Shown here piece after piece: positions 30,897 to 41,759 of a DNA stretch of 64,000 bases. The stretch's first letter is position 1; each line of letters starts with the position of its first letter. Under the pieces are notes generated by a model that did no database searches, was not told the DNA's origin, and saw only the letters and a list, made by a program, of their open reading frames with translations. Position numbers and translations under genes: made by a program. Source of the stretch: Neovahlkampfia damariscottae (taxonomy: Eukaryota; Heterolobosea; Selenaionea; Neovahlkampfiida; Neovahlkampfiidae); NCBI GenBank assembly GCA_016618085.1, contig JABLTG010000021.1, positions 1 to 64,000 of the forward strand. Direction: 5' to 3'.

Positions 30897-31441
30897 ATGA
30901 GCTGGTGTTTGTTGATAATCATTGGAATTTTCATTTCTCGAATAATTTCAACAATATGGTATAATCATATTGAAAAAGTAAAAAAAAATTCAAAACTCAA
31001 TAGTTATCAAGTTACTTTATCCAGAATATATAAAACAACAACAAGAACTTGCATTTCTTTCAAAAGAAGTCAAAAAATATAATTCAATTGATTTATTTAC
31101 AACAAAATCAAAAATTGAAAGACAAATGATAAAAAGAGAACAATTTTTAAGTGAAGAAAATTCAAAAACATCTCATAAATTGAAATTCTTCTTGAAGATA
31201 ATATTTTATGTTGTTTTGAGGGTAGAAAATGATTTTTTTATTTTATTTTTTATAGTTTGGATTTTCAATTTTTTGTTTGTATTATTTATGGTTCTCTGAA
31301 ATTTTTCATTTTGATTCAAGTTGGTGTTTAAAATTAATTTCAAATTCTTCATGTTTGAAAAAAGGATATAATATTGGGATATTTAATTATCTATTATTTG
31401 CTCATGTTTTTGTCAGTTTTTTGCCATCACACATTTTTTAA
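30897..31441 (+). CDS. GET1/WRB-like tail-anchored protein insertion factor
   Basis: 158 aa, two introns (30978-31011, 31222-31255), exon sum 159 codons. Topology is that of GET1/WRB: an N-terminal membrane helix (WCLLIIIGIFISRIISTIWY), a basic coiled coil (PEYIKQQQELAFLSKEVKKY, KSKIERQMIKREQFLSEE), then two more helices (LKIIFYVVLRFGFSIFCLYY and IFNYLLFAHVFVSFLP). GET1 with GET2/CAML receives GET3 and inserts tail-anchored proteins, including the SNAREs encoded at 41760 and 54962. Sequence identity in this family is low, so the call rests on topology and coiled-coil placement. Confidence 0.65.
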
Positions 31442-31625
31442 ATTAAATTAAATTTATTTTTAAAAAAAATAACTCTCAAAGTTTGAAATAAAAATTAATA
31501 TTGAAAGATCTGACATTCTTATATCTTTTGGGATGTCAAAAAATCTATTTTTTGGTTTTATAGTTCACACTAAAGAGAGGAAGTAGAAAAGAAAATCCCA
31601 AAATTCGAAGGTTCAGATAAAAAAT

Positions 31626-31850
31626 TTATTTCAAAGCTAAAATCAATTGAATTGTTTCACCTGCTTTAACACCACATTCTTCTGGTGTTTTGTCGTCTGG
31701 TAAAATTTTTCCTTTGTAAACTAATCTTTGTTGGTCTGGTGTCAACGCAACTTTTTGTTGAACTTTTTTTTTTAAAGCTTCAATTTTATCAGTATCTTCC
31801 ATGTTGAAATGGTACATGGTTCCACTCATTGTCTTTACTGTAATTTTCAT
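31626..31850 (-). CDS. ubiquitin/NEDD8-like protein lacking the diglycine
   Basis: 74 aa, intronless. Beta-grasp sequence along its full length: MKITVKTMSGTMYHFNMED, TDKIEALKKKVQQK, LTPDQQRLVYKGKILPDDKT and GETIQLILALK. Ubiquitin or NEDD8 would continue Arg-Gly-Gly after LVLAL/LVLRL; here the stop follows LALK directly, so it cannot be conjugated. No downstream intron could add the tail in phase that I can see. CCAATC is about 35 bp upstream. Possibly a free Ubl acting as a binding module. Confidence 0.88.
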   Translation of the reverse strand: MKITVKTMSGTMYHFNMEDTDKIEALKKKVQQKVALTPDQQRLVYKGKILPDDKTPEECGVKAGETIQLILALK

Positions 31851-32023
31851 TTTAAGTTTTGTAGGTTTTGTTTGATTGGATAAAGGAACAAATCGAATTT
31901 ATTGGTCCTGGAAATTCTAAAAATAAATAGAAATAATTATTTTCGTGTAAAAAATCAAAGAAACGATATTCTGTAGTTCTTATAAAATCTAAAATATGAT
32001 TGGATTAAAATATTCTTAGAAAG

Positions 32024-34672
32024 ATGCAATTGCCTCAGTCAGTGCTTGATGATTCTTTGACGAGTGAACAAATAATGCAATCAAGTGGTTTGTCACAATT
32101 CCATATGACAGATGAAGAACTTGAAAAATCAGTAATTGGAAAACTCCACATTGTTGCTGTAGAAGGAAGAAATTTAGCCATAAAAGATATAACTGGTAGT
32201 TCTGATCCATACATAATTTTCAAAACCAGTAGTAATTTATTAAAAACTACCACTATATACAAAAATCTAAACCCAATTTGGAACGAACAATTCAACGTTG
32301 AAGTTCATGAATTATCAGAAGAACTTGAAGTTTGCGTTATGGATGAAGATTTATTTAAATATGATGATTTTATGGGGAAATTTTCAGTTTCAATAAAAGA
32401 ATTAAAATCTGGAAAAGAAATGGATCAATGGTATAAACTTTATCCAAGAAAATGGAACGAAAAAGTATCAGGAGAAATAAGGTTAAGATTAACTTTTGAA
32501 TCATTTGAAGAAGAAAGAGAAAATAAAAAAATGATACATTTAAAAGATATTTTAAATGATAGTTTTTCAGTTCAATACTTTCATGATTTTCTTGTAAAAG
32601 AATGTAGGTAAGAAAAAAAAGAAAATGAATTAAAAAAAAAAAAAAGTGAAGAAAATTTATTATTTCATGAATCTGTTGAAGAATTTAAAAAAAAAATAAC
32701 TAGTTTTAATGGTATTTTAGTTGAAAAGGATTACAATACTTTATATGATACTGCTTTTGGAATTTTTGAAACTTTTTTAAAACCAAATGGAAATTTTGAA
32801 ATTAATATTGAATTTTATATCAAAGAAGAGTATATAAAGATATTTGAAAATAAAATTGAAACTGTTGCTGAAATGAAAAAATTTTCAAATTTAAAATTCT
32901 TTGATAACGCTCAAATACGTACAATTTCTATTATGGAATTGACATTTCCAAAGTAATTTATAAAAAAATGATCATTTATTTTTAGTTTTTTAAAATCTGA
33001 AGAGTACGAAAGTCTTTTAGAGAAAATTTTATGGACTCAAAAATTTCAATATTTTCAACCTTTAAGTAGAACAGAATCACTTTCAAGATTAATACATACA
33101 TTTACAGAACAAGATTTAAATTTAATGGAAACATTAATTAAAAAGAAGAAAAAAGGAACTCTATCTTTTAAAAAACCAATTTTATATGCTCAAGCAATAA
33201 CAGATTCACCAAAAGAAGAAGAACAAGAAGGTCAAGATTTAGATGATGACGATGATAGTTTAGAATTCAAAAAAGGAGATGTTCTAAAAATTATTAGAAT
33301 GGATCATCTAACAGGTTATTGGTTATGCGAATTTAAAAATAGAATTGGTTATGTACCAAATATTTTATTAACAACAAATATAAAACAAAATGAATCATCA
33401 ACTTCAATTACATCTACTGATTTTGATAATAAATTATTCAGAGCGAAATCATATTTGAAATCTTTCAGTTCAGCTGATCGTCAAAGTTTTCAAAATTTTT
33501 TTCAAGAACAAAAAACATCTTCTGGAAAAATTATTAGAGCTGGTAATTTACCAAAAACATTACAAGATTCTTATTTTATGATTGAAGATGAAGGTGATCA
33601 AGCTACAAGTTTAAATGTTCATCCTTCTGAATTTGATTTTTTCAAATCAAAAAATGCTTCAAAATCAATGAAAGAAGTCAATACACATAATGGTGGATTT
33701 GTTTTGACAAAAGAAGAAGAGGATTTTATAAAGAAACAAAGAGAAGAAAAAATGTCAAGAATTTCAAAAATTAAATCATCACAAGCAATTTCATTAAGTT
33801 CAAAAGTAAAATCAATTAAAGAAGATGTGATGAAAAAAGATAGAAAATTTCAACCTATTGTTCCAACAATTGTTGAAATGCAAATGCAACATCCAAAAGA
33901 AAAAGTTGAAAATGACAAATTAAAAATACAAGAAGAAAATGTTGAACAGAAAGAAGTTGAACTAAAAATGAATGAAAAATCAATAATTGAAGAGAAATCA
34001 AAAGTTCAAGAAAAACCAAATGTTGAAGAGAAATCTTTAGGTCTGGATTTTGACCAATCAAAGATTGAGACAAATAATCAAATTGATGAACAAGAATCAA
34101 AAGAAAATCCAAATGTAAAGAAATCAATTGAATCACCAAAAGAATCACCAACAAAAAATGAAGGGAAAAAGAAAACAGAAATTGGTTTAGGAAAATTAAA
34201 AGAAATTAGAAAAAAACAAATTAATCAAAAAAATGAAGAAATAAAAAAAGAATCAAAAAAGAAAGCATTTTCAATTAATCTTGACAAAATGTCAGCAGAA
34301 GATGAATCAATTTTGTCACCTTCAAGAGTAAATTCAAGTTTTAATTTAAAATTGAATGATTCACCAAAAAAGAATGATATTGAAAGAATATCAAAAAGAG
34401 CATCAAAATCAGCATTGAATATTCATAGTTCAAGAAGTGATGGACATTTACATTTTGAAGATGAACCACAAATCATACAAGGAAGACAATCAGCAAGAGA
34501 AAGAAAACAATCACAAGTTCATAAATTGATATCAACTTTTGAAAGATTTAGTAAAAAGAAAGAAGAACAACCACGAAGAAAATCAGATTTTTTTGGACAC
34601 AAATATGAAGAAAAAAATAATGGTGAAATTATTTCGAATTCATCTTTGCTGAGTTTTTCAAATTTAAAATAA
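32024..34672 (+). CDS. C2-RGS-SH3 signalling protein
   Basis: 858 aa, two introns (32608-32646, 32953-32985), exon sum 859 codons. C2 domain at about residues 38-160 (GKLHIVAVEGRNLAIKD, SSDPYIIF, NPIWNEQF, DEDLFKYDDFMG with the Ca-binding Asp residues). RGS domain about 168-330: LKDILNDSFSVQYFHDFLVK followed by CSEENLLFHESVEEFKK, ending LLEKILW. SH3 at about 361-425: ILYAQAITD, an Asp/Glu-rich RT loop, LEFKKGDVLKII, GYWLCEFKNRIGYVPNILL. The rest is low-complexity Lys/Glu/Ser. Expected to accelerate GTP hydrolysis by G-alpha (a G-alpha gene is at 43445) and to bind membranes through C2. Confidence 0.88.
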
Positions 34673-34713
34673 AAATATTTGTAAATTATTCTTTTCAAAA
34701 AGTTTTCATTAAC

Positions 34714-34766
34714 ACTCCTTCATAATTAGTCACAAAAAATAATAAAGTGACTAATTATGCAGGAGT
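34714..34766. repeat. 20-bp hairpin between convergent gene ends
   Basis: Left arm ACTCCTTCATAATTAGTCAC (34714-34733) and right arm GTGACTAATTATGCAGGAGT (34747-34766) are inverse complements with one mismatch, around a 13-nt A-rich loop. It sits in the 106-bp space between two convergent stop codons, so it could be a bidirectional 3'-end signal or the remnant of a small inverted-repeat element. No other copy was noticed in the window. Confidence 0.6.
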
Positions 34767-34778
34767 CTTATTTTTTAT

Positions 34779-36205
34779 TCATTCAAATGTTTCCTTTTCA
34801 ATATTCCCCACAAGATGATCTATTTCTTCTTCAGAATTGATTTTATGATATTCTCTTCTATCAATTCCTCTCTCATCAACACTATCAAAGCTGTCAACAT
34901 CTTTTGAATCTTTTGAATCTCTTTTAGAATCTCTAGCTTTTGTTATGGAATTTCTTGAGGTAGAACAAGTTTCACCTTCCTTTCGACATCCACATGATAA
35001 ATTCAAAGGAACCAATTTCCCATATTTATTATATGTTGCATATTCCAATTCGTCTTCATTGATGAACTCTGGTTGGACAGTTACATTATGTATTCCATCG
35101 TGATGTAAAATTTGATGAATTTTATCATCAATTTCATTAAATTTCTTAAAATCTAATTCATACATAACCACATGCATTGAACAAACAGTCATAGAATCAA
35201 CTAATTGCCAAACATGAAAATCATGAGTTTCAATGACTTCATCAATATCAAGTAGTATTCTTTCTTGTATTTTAACAACATCAACATCACCAGGACTCTT
35301 TTGAAGTAAAATTGATGAAACAGTTTGAATTAATGGAATTGAAATAAACAAAATTATTCCTACAATGAAAAAACTACAAATTGGATCAATGTATGGAACA
35401 AATGAATATGTTTTGAAAATTGAATTCAAAATACCATTTGAAAGAACAATCAATGAAGAAATTGTGTCTCCAACATAATGCAAAAATGAAGAACTTAAAT
35501 TGGGATTCCGCTTAAATTTCAAATAACTTCTTTTAATGAAATTTTCTTCTAAATCAGTTGGTGCAGATTCTTCTTCTATTAATCCGAAAATACCAAATAT
35601 TGATGAACACAGAAGACTGATCAATATCCCACAAGCTTTGAAAAAGTTGTTAAAAAAAATTATGGTATGAATTACATGCAATAATTAAAATTGAAAAACC
35701 TCCTTTGACAGGTTCAGGATCAAAGAATTTAGGTACTAGAGTTTAATGGATTTATTGACTTACTTGCTTCAATAGTGATAAAAATAGCAGTGCTCAATAA
35801 TAAAATTGAATTTATAAGACCTCCTAATAACTCCGCTCTTTGCATTCCATAAGTGTAACGTTGAGAATTTCTTACTTTTGAGCTCTATGCAAAAAGTGAA
35901 TAAAAATTCAAAATTCAAACATAATCAGCCCAAAAAGAAATAATCATTGATATTACATCTATCAAGTTATGAATGCCATCACCGAGTAATGAAAGTGATC
36001 CTGTGATTCGATTTGAGGAGAAAACTATTTCTATGATTGCAAAAATGAACAAAGTTGAGCCCATAAGAAACATTAACGAATATTTTGGTAGTTTTGATTT
36101 ACAAGTTGTGGTATTTTGATTTCTGAGGTGCATCAATAGCAGGACATTGTTTGGGTTGGTTGTTTCAACTGCATACTCTCCAAAAGTCTCCGAAAATTTA
36201 TCCAT
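34779..36205 (-). CDS. CDF/ZnT zinc transporter
   Basis: 432 aa, three introns (35885-35920, 35736-35763, 35636-35699), exon sum 433 codons. Cation diffusion facilitator: MFLMGSTLFIFAIIEIVF (TM1), SLLGDGIHNLIDVISMIISF with the zinc-site HxxxD in TM2, RYTYGMQRAELLGGLINSIL (TM3), SSFLHYVGDTISSLIVL with the matching HxxxD in TM5, then a C-terminal cytosolic domain ending in a Ser/Asp-rich tail with a CGCRKEGETC cluster that could bind metal. Moves zinc out of the cytosol in exchange for protons, into vesicles or out of the cell. Intron 2 is 28 nt. Confidence 0.92.
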
Positions 36206-36329
36206 TTTTTTTTTGTTTCGATTTCGGAGTTTTTGGTTGAGTTGTTCATTTATTGGTTAAAGTGATCCGAATACAACCCCATTGGAGTGTTGAAATTGAA
36301 GGTCCAATTTTGAAGATTTGAAATATCTG

Positions 36330-36812
36330 ATGAAGCAAGGAAAGTACATTGCCCTGCTCTTAACAGTTCTATGTAATTTCCTTGCTACAGGTGAACTGAG
36401 AGATTAACAAAATTCATAGATAGACCCCTACCTTTGTATTTATGAGTTAAAGTCAAGGTGTAACGTTCTCTCTAATCCGATATTGAAACAACAAGCAAAA
36501 TATTATTTCACTCTTTCTTTTGAAAATTTTGTTGAAACTGATTATGCTACTGAAAAATATTTTGGAACTCTGATGACTGATACTATTCAAATTGTTTTGG
36601 ATTCACCAAAAATCCATGATCTTTCTCCGGTAAACGATAAAATTGTTATCAATGCAAATGAATACTCACCATCAGAATTAGCAAAATATCTTAAAAAACT
36701 GGTTAAAAATAAAAAGAAAATGGCACAACTTCGACATTGGAGATCAAAAGGAATCTCCAAAAAATTTCTTAGATACACCCATGGAAATGTAAGTTTTGAG
36801 TTACCCAAGTAG
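36330..36812 (+). pseudogene. truncated GT10 alpha-1,3-fucosyltransferase-like gene
   Basis: An N-terminal signal anchor (MKQGKYIALLLTVLCNFLAT) at ATG 36330 is followed, after one or more introns I could not resolve in phase, by the C-terminal part of a GT10 fucosyltransferase: YYFTLSFENFVETDYATEKY, a VLDSPKIHDLSP stretch, FINA-like IVINANEYSPSELAKYLKKL, and LRHWRSKG. This equals the GDP-fucose-binding half only; the N-terminal acceptor half (about 150-200 residues) is missing, with no room for it upstream. CCAAT elements precede the ATG. Either a shortened paralogue or a decaying gene. Confidence 0.55.
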
Positions 36813-37119
36813 ATTTGAATTTCATTTCTTTCTTTTTAAATGAGGTTTGTTGATGAATAATGATTTCCTGAAAAGTGGAAACCAAAAATGTGAACAAATT
36901 CATAAATAAGTTCAAAAATGATGGTGGAACTTTTTTGGATTAATTCTTTTCTGTGGTCATTTAAACACACTCTCATAATTCAAATCCTTTTCTTTATCAG
37001 CTGAAAAACAATTGATTGGTTTGGACTATCAACAGCTTCACTTGATTTTCAAAATGATGTTGCTTTACCAATCAAATTGTAACACGTTGTTCTTCACCAA
37101 TTTTATCAACTAGAGGAAA
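36813..37119. other. intergenic stretch, promoter elements only
   Basis: No coding potential seen on either strand. It contains ATTGG near 37015, CCAATC near 37070, and CCAAT at 37097-37101, the last 18 bp before the ATG at 37120. Nothing else recognised. Confidence 0.5.
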
Positions 37120-38629
37120 ATGATTTTCGTCATGAACGGCAGAGGAGCAGCTCCATGGTTTGTGTTAATCCTATTTTTTGCCAGTTCTTTTTTTGTTTCA
37201 TTATTATCAGTAGATGATGGTGATATAAAAGAAGCAACACTGCTACATCGTTATACGACCACAACAACACAAAATCAAAAATCATCAAATTCCATTTCTT
37301 CAAAAATATTTCAAAGTTTTAAAAAAAAAGAAAAACATGAATTCACTCCTCCTTGGTTGAAAAATAACCAAAATTGGAAAACCATTTTAACCAAAACAAC
37401 AAACCATTCTGTCACTGTTTCAGTCATTTACTACAATGAAAAATCAACTATAGAACAATATGAAATTGAAATTGAACCTTTTGTTAAAGGAATCAACTCA
37501 AATGATGTTTGGATTTTTAAAAGAAAAATTGACATTGATGGAAGAATCATTATTGTTCAAACAACCAAAAATCAATGTTTAACTGTATTGTATAATAAAC
37601 AAAAGAATCAAAAAATGAAAAGATTTGGTGAAGTTATTTGTGAAAAAGAAAATTATAAAATTGAATTTCCTGGCAATGCAGAAGTATCAACATTTGAACA
37701 ATCATTGGAAAATCAAAATTGTTTTTATTATTCAACAGTATTTGATGAATATAAATTTAGATATATTTGTAAAAATGAATTCAAAAATGAATCATTTAAT
37801 GGTCCTTTATCAACTGACGAATCATATTTGATTTCAATTCAACAAAAAGATGAGTTTGTGTTTTTTTTAAGTTTTAAATATTAGAAGTACTATTTTTGGT
37901 TTGAATTTAATTCAAAAAATTGAATTTGGTATTCACAGATATCATTTGGAAATCATGTCTTTTACCAAAAAATTGAATGAAACAAATCAATTTGAAACTG
38001 TAAAATTTCGAAGAAAATCTGATATAAACCTTCAAACAACTAAAATGAATATTGTTCGTAAGTCAAAAAATGATGGTCTTAACTTTTTTCTTCAAAAAGA
38101 GCATTCAAAAGATTTGATCACTGTTTGTCCATTTGATCGTTATATTTTGATAATAGAAAAATTAAAAGCAACTTTATTTGATTTTTCACCATATCATGAA
38201 TCCTATCAATTGAAAAATTTGAAAACAACAATTGATGAAAAATCAAAATACATTTCAATCATCAACGGTTATAAAACAATTTACATCATTGAAAAGGAAG
38301 ATAAATGGTCATTTAAAAGAGCCATTATTCGAAGATATAAAGAGGTCATTATAAATTCAATATTTTTTGAATATGAAAATAAGAGTTATTTGTTGGTGTT
38401 CTATAAAGATGGATCTATTGGTAGTTTTGATTTTGGTGATTCTAACGGAGTTTCTTCATTTTTATTTTCAAAATGGAAAATCATTTTTGCAATTGTTGCA
38501 GTCATTTCAGTTTTTATTTGGAATGAAATTAATATTAGAAGAAGACTACAGAGACAACAGAACCAAGTTCCACTTCAACAAAGAGCAAATACACAAAATT
38601 ATGTTCCACCAATGACACAACAAAATTAA
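37120..38629 (+). CDS. type I membrane glycoprotein-like protein, unrecognised
   Basis: 492 aa, one intron (37854-37884), exon sum 493 codons. A signal peptide (WFVLILFFASSFFVSLLSV) opens the protein; a large lumenal part, rich in beta-type sequence with propeller-like segments (NGYKTIYIIEKEDKWSFKR, KSYLLVFYKDGSIGSFDFGD), precedes one membrane helix (IIFAIVAVISVFIWNEI) and a basic, Gln-rich cytosolic tail. Topology is like EMC1 or other ER type I propellers, but similarity is too thin to claim it. Confidence 0.65.
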
Positions 38630-38839
38630 AAAATACAAAAAATTTATTGTATTAAACATATTGAAGGCTATGATAGTTCAATTTAATTCCATTCTTTTCA
38701 GCAATTTCTCTCTAATTTTAGTTATTGATGAATGAAATTCAATTGATTTCCAGGTACATTATTTTTCACATAACCATATTTTATTCTGCTTGGTTAGAAA
38801 TAAATCAGACAGAAACAAAAAAATTCCCACCAATCGAAA

Positions 38840-41742
38840 ATGGCCATAAAAGTATGGCCTTTTTTCACGCATGATGAAGAAGTACCCTCAATTTTTTTTT
38901 TAACATTTTTCTTTAGGAAACAAGCTGTTGCTGGCCATTTTTTATTTTTAAACATGATGAAACAACAGAATTCAGTTGGCATCCTTTTGTTTTCAACCTT
39001 CGTTGTGGTGAAGAATTTTTATTGAACATATTCTTTTTTTTATTTTTTATAAGAAAGACTAGCAGTAGTTTTACAATTACTTTATTTTTTGGTTTATTTG
39101 TTTTCACTTCAGGAGATGATTATACTTGGTTTCATATTTTTCCATTATTCTTTCATTATTCAGGAGATGATACCTCCTTTCAAATGTTGTTTTTACTATT
39201 TATAAGAAAAAAAACAAGTGAATCAACCTTTTTAGCTGCTTTACCGTTCATTTGGATTTACGCTTCAAAAGATACCTGGAGTATTGGTTTGATTTTAGCA
39301 ATACATATTTATTGGAGTGAATTCAATTTTACATTGAATGTATTGCTCTTGCTATTTCATTTTTCAATTGATGATGACAAAAACTTTCATTGTATTTTAT
39401 TTCTATTTTTAGCTCTATACAAATCAAAGTACACAATAATAGTAATTATACCGATTTTGTTATCTGCTTTTCATGTAAATCCTGATGAAAAATCGATTTT
39501 CTTTACCTTATTTTTATTATATTGGTCATATGTATCTATTGATGATGGAAAATTTGAAATGACCATTTTTGCATTTATATTTTATTTATCTTTTGCTGAC
39601 AAAAAAATTGATGGATTTTATTTGTTTCCATTATTTTTATATTCAAATGGTGATAATGCTTTTTGTGGAAGTTGTAATGATGATTTAGTTTTTATTTGTT
39701 TCATTATTCCAACTTATATTTCATCTGAAAATAATAACATCACTATTTACTCGATTATATTTTGTCGAAGTATCAGTGGAAAGGATAAATTCTATTCATT
39801 GTTTATTGGCTTATTTATTTATACTGAATCGTCGTCAACAAAAAAATTATGGTTATTGGCTCCTTGCTTTTTTGTCATTTTCTCTGATGATTATTTTTAT
39901 ATTATGTTTTTGCCAACATTAACATTTTACTATAAAAATTATGAAAAACCAACTGATGCCTTGTATGCAACTGAATTCCTTTCAATCGCTTACTTTTTGA
40001 TTGGCTTTGGAAAAATTGATAATTTTCAAACAAATTGGGTATTCCCATTGTACCATTATTACAGTATTGATGATAAAGACGAAAAGACTCGTGGGTTATT
40101 TTATGGAACCATTTTAGGACATATTCATTCAAAACAAACAAAAGATGAATCTTTATTTAGATCATATTTAATCCCACTTTACTTTGTTACAAAAACATCA
40201 TACACCGGAGATAATGAATCTTCAATTTTTGTTTGGATATTTCCAATTTTCATTTACAAACAACCAGGTGGAATTTTAAAGAGATTAATTCATGGGGAAT
40301 TTGAAATATCAGATTATAAAATTCAAAATCATTTTCTATTCATTGCATTTACAGTTGAAAATACTGCTCAAAAAACAAAAACCTTTATTTTGTTTTTTGG
40401 TTTGATTGGTGGAGAAACGTGCACTGACTCGGAAGATTACAACACTTATTGGTTGCTTACGATGATCAAAATCAAAGAAAAAACTAAAACGAAATTTATG
40501 ATCCTTCCAATCTTCATATGGACAACAGAAACTGATCAAATTGATTTACTTTTAATTTTCATGTTGACAAGATTTACAATTGGAAAATATATTTATGGAT
40601 TCATTATTTATGGTCTATTACATTTCAATCATGACAAGAAAACAAGAGAAACATTGGTTTTACTATTTTATATTTACAGTTATTCTATCTTCAGATATCA
40701 AAAAGAGATTATTCACCGAAATACTAACAAAGGAAAGACATTTGTCACCAAAGCAAAGTTTTATCTTTATATTTTATGTTATTTTGAAAAGATCAATTCC
40801 AATTTCTTGATTAAAAATAACTCAAAAAAAGATGAAATCAATTTATTGGTTGATGAATATAATGCAGCTTCATCAAGATTTTATATGTCAATATTTTGGA
40901 TATGGACTCATTATGGATTGATAAATTATCTATTTGATTATACAGAACATCGTACTTTAATGTCTGTTTTCTTGCTTTTCAGATTTGAAAAAATTGAAAA
41001 TTTTCTTTCTTACTATGCAGTTGAAAATAGAAAGAAATTATGGAAATTTTCATTATTTTGGATTGCCACTGATAAAATTGCATTATATCGATATGAAACT
41101 TGTTTTGAAAATAAGTCATTTGAAAAGATCATTTCCATGGCATTTCTGATTCATTACCTCAAAAAAATTGAAATAACAAAAGACTCAGAAATTGAAAAAT
41201 CAACAACTATATCAATGATACCTATATTTTTACATTACAAAACAGCATTAATTCATCATTCAACTGTGTCAAGTGAAAAAAAAAGAAATTTCAAATTTTA
41301 TGTATTCCCACTAATTTGGTATGAAAAACAAAAAGAATCAAATTCATTCACCAAAGAAACAATCAGCAGTAATGATAATCAACACATTGAAAAATCAAAA
41401 ATTGATATTATTGACTTTTGGATTTTATTCCTATTTAGATATTCATATAATCACAAACAAAGTTTAATTTCAATTTTACCATTGATTCCATTCAAATCAT
41501 GGTTAACTTTTTGGTTATGTTTCATTAGATATGAGCATAATGAATTCAAAGGTACAACTGAATTCAGATTATTATATAGATTAATATTATACAAATTAAT
41601 TGGTGATGATTTAACACTTGAAATCAATCCATGGTTAAATTATGAAGTTGATTCACAAAAAAATGAATGGAACTTTTTAGGTGGAATATTAGGTAGAAAT
41701 GAAGAAGAAGGATGTAAAATATGTTGTTGTTTTTGTTTCTAA
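38840..41742 (+). CDS. 955-aa protein of short aromatic/Asp tandem repeats
   Basis: Start ATG 38840 follows CCAAT (38830-38834) by 5 bp. A 35-nt intron (38882-38916) joins exon 1 in phase to a 2826-nt exon; total 956 codons. The repeat begins at once: WPFFTHDEE, WPFFIFKHDETT, WHPFVFNLRCGEE, LFFGLFVFTSGDD, IFPLFFHYSGDDT, LPFIWIYASKDT and so on, a period of about 17-18 residues with a hydrophobic/aromatic strand then a polar Ser/Asp turn. It weakens after about residue 330 but recurs (VFPLYHYYSIDDKDE, WIFPIFIYKQPGG). The C terminus ends CKICCCFCF, a likely lipidation site. Helices are not obvious; stacked beta strands are more likely. Family not recognised. Confidence 0.85.
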
Positions 41743-41759
41743 AAATAAATAATTATTAT

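Noticed and set aside
38794-38982. A minus-strand 62-codon open frame and inverted GGCCAT repeats near 38840-38940
   Set aside because: The repeats are explained by the first two copies of the coding repeat (WPFF) of the plus-strand 955-aa gene.
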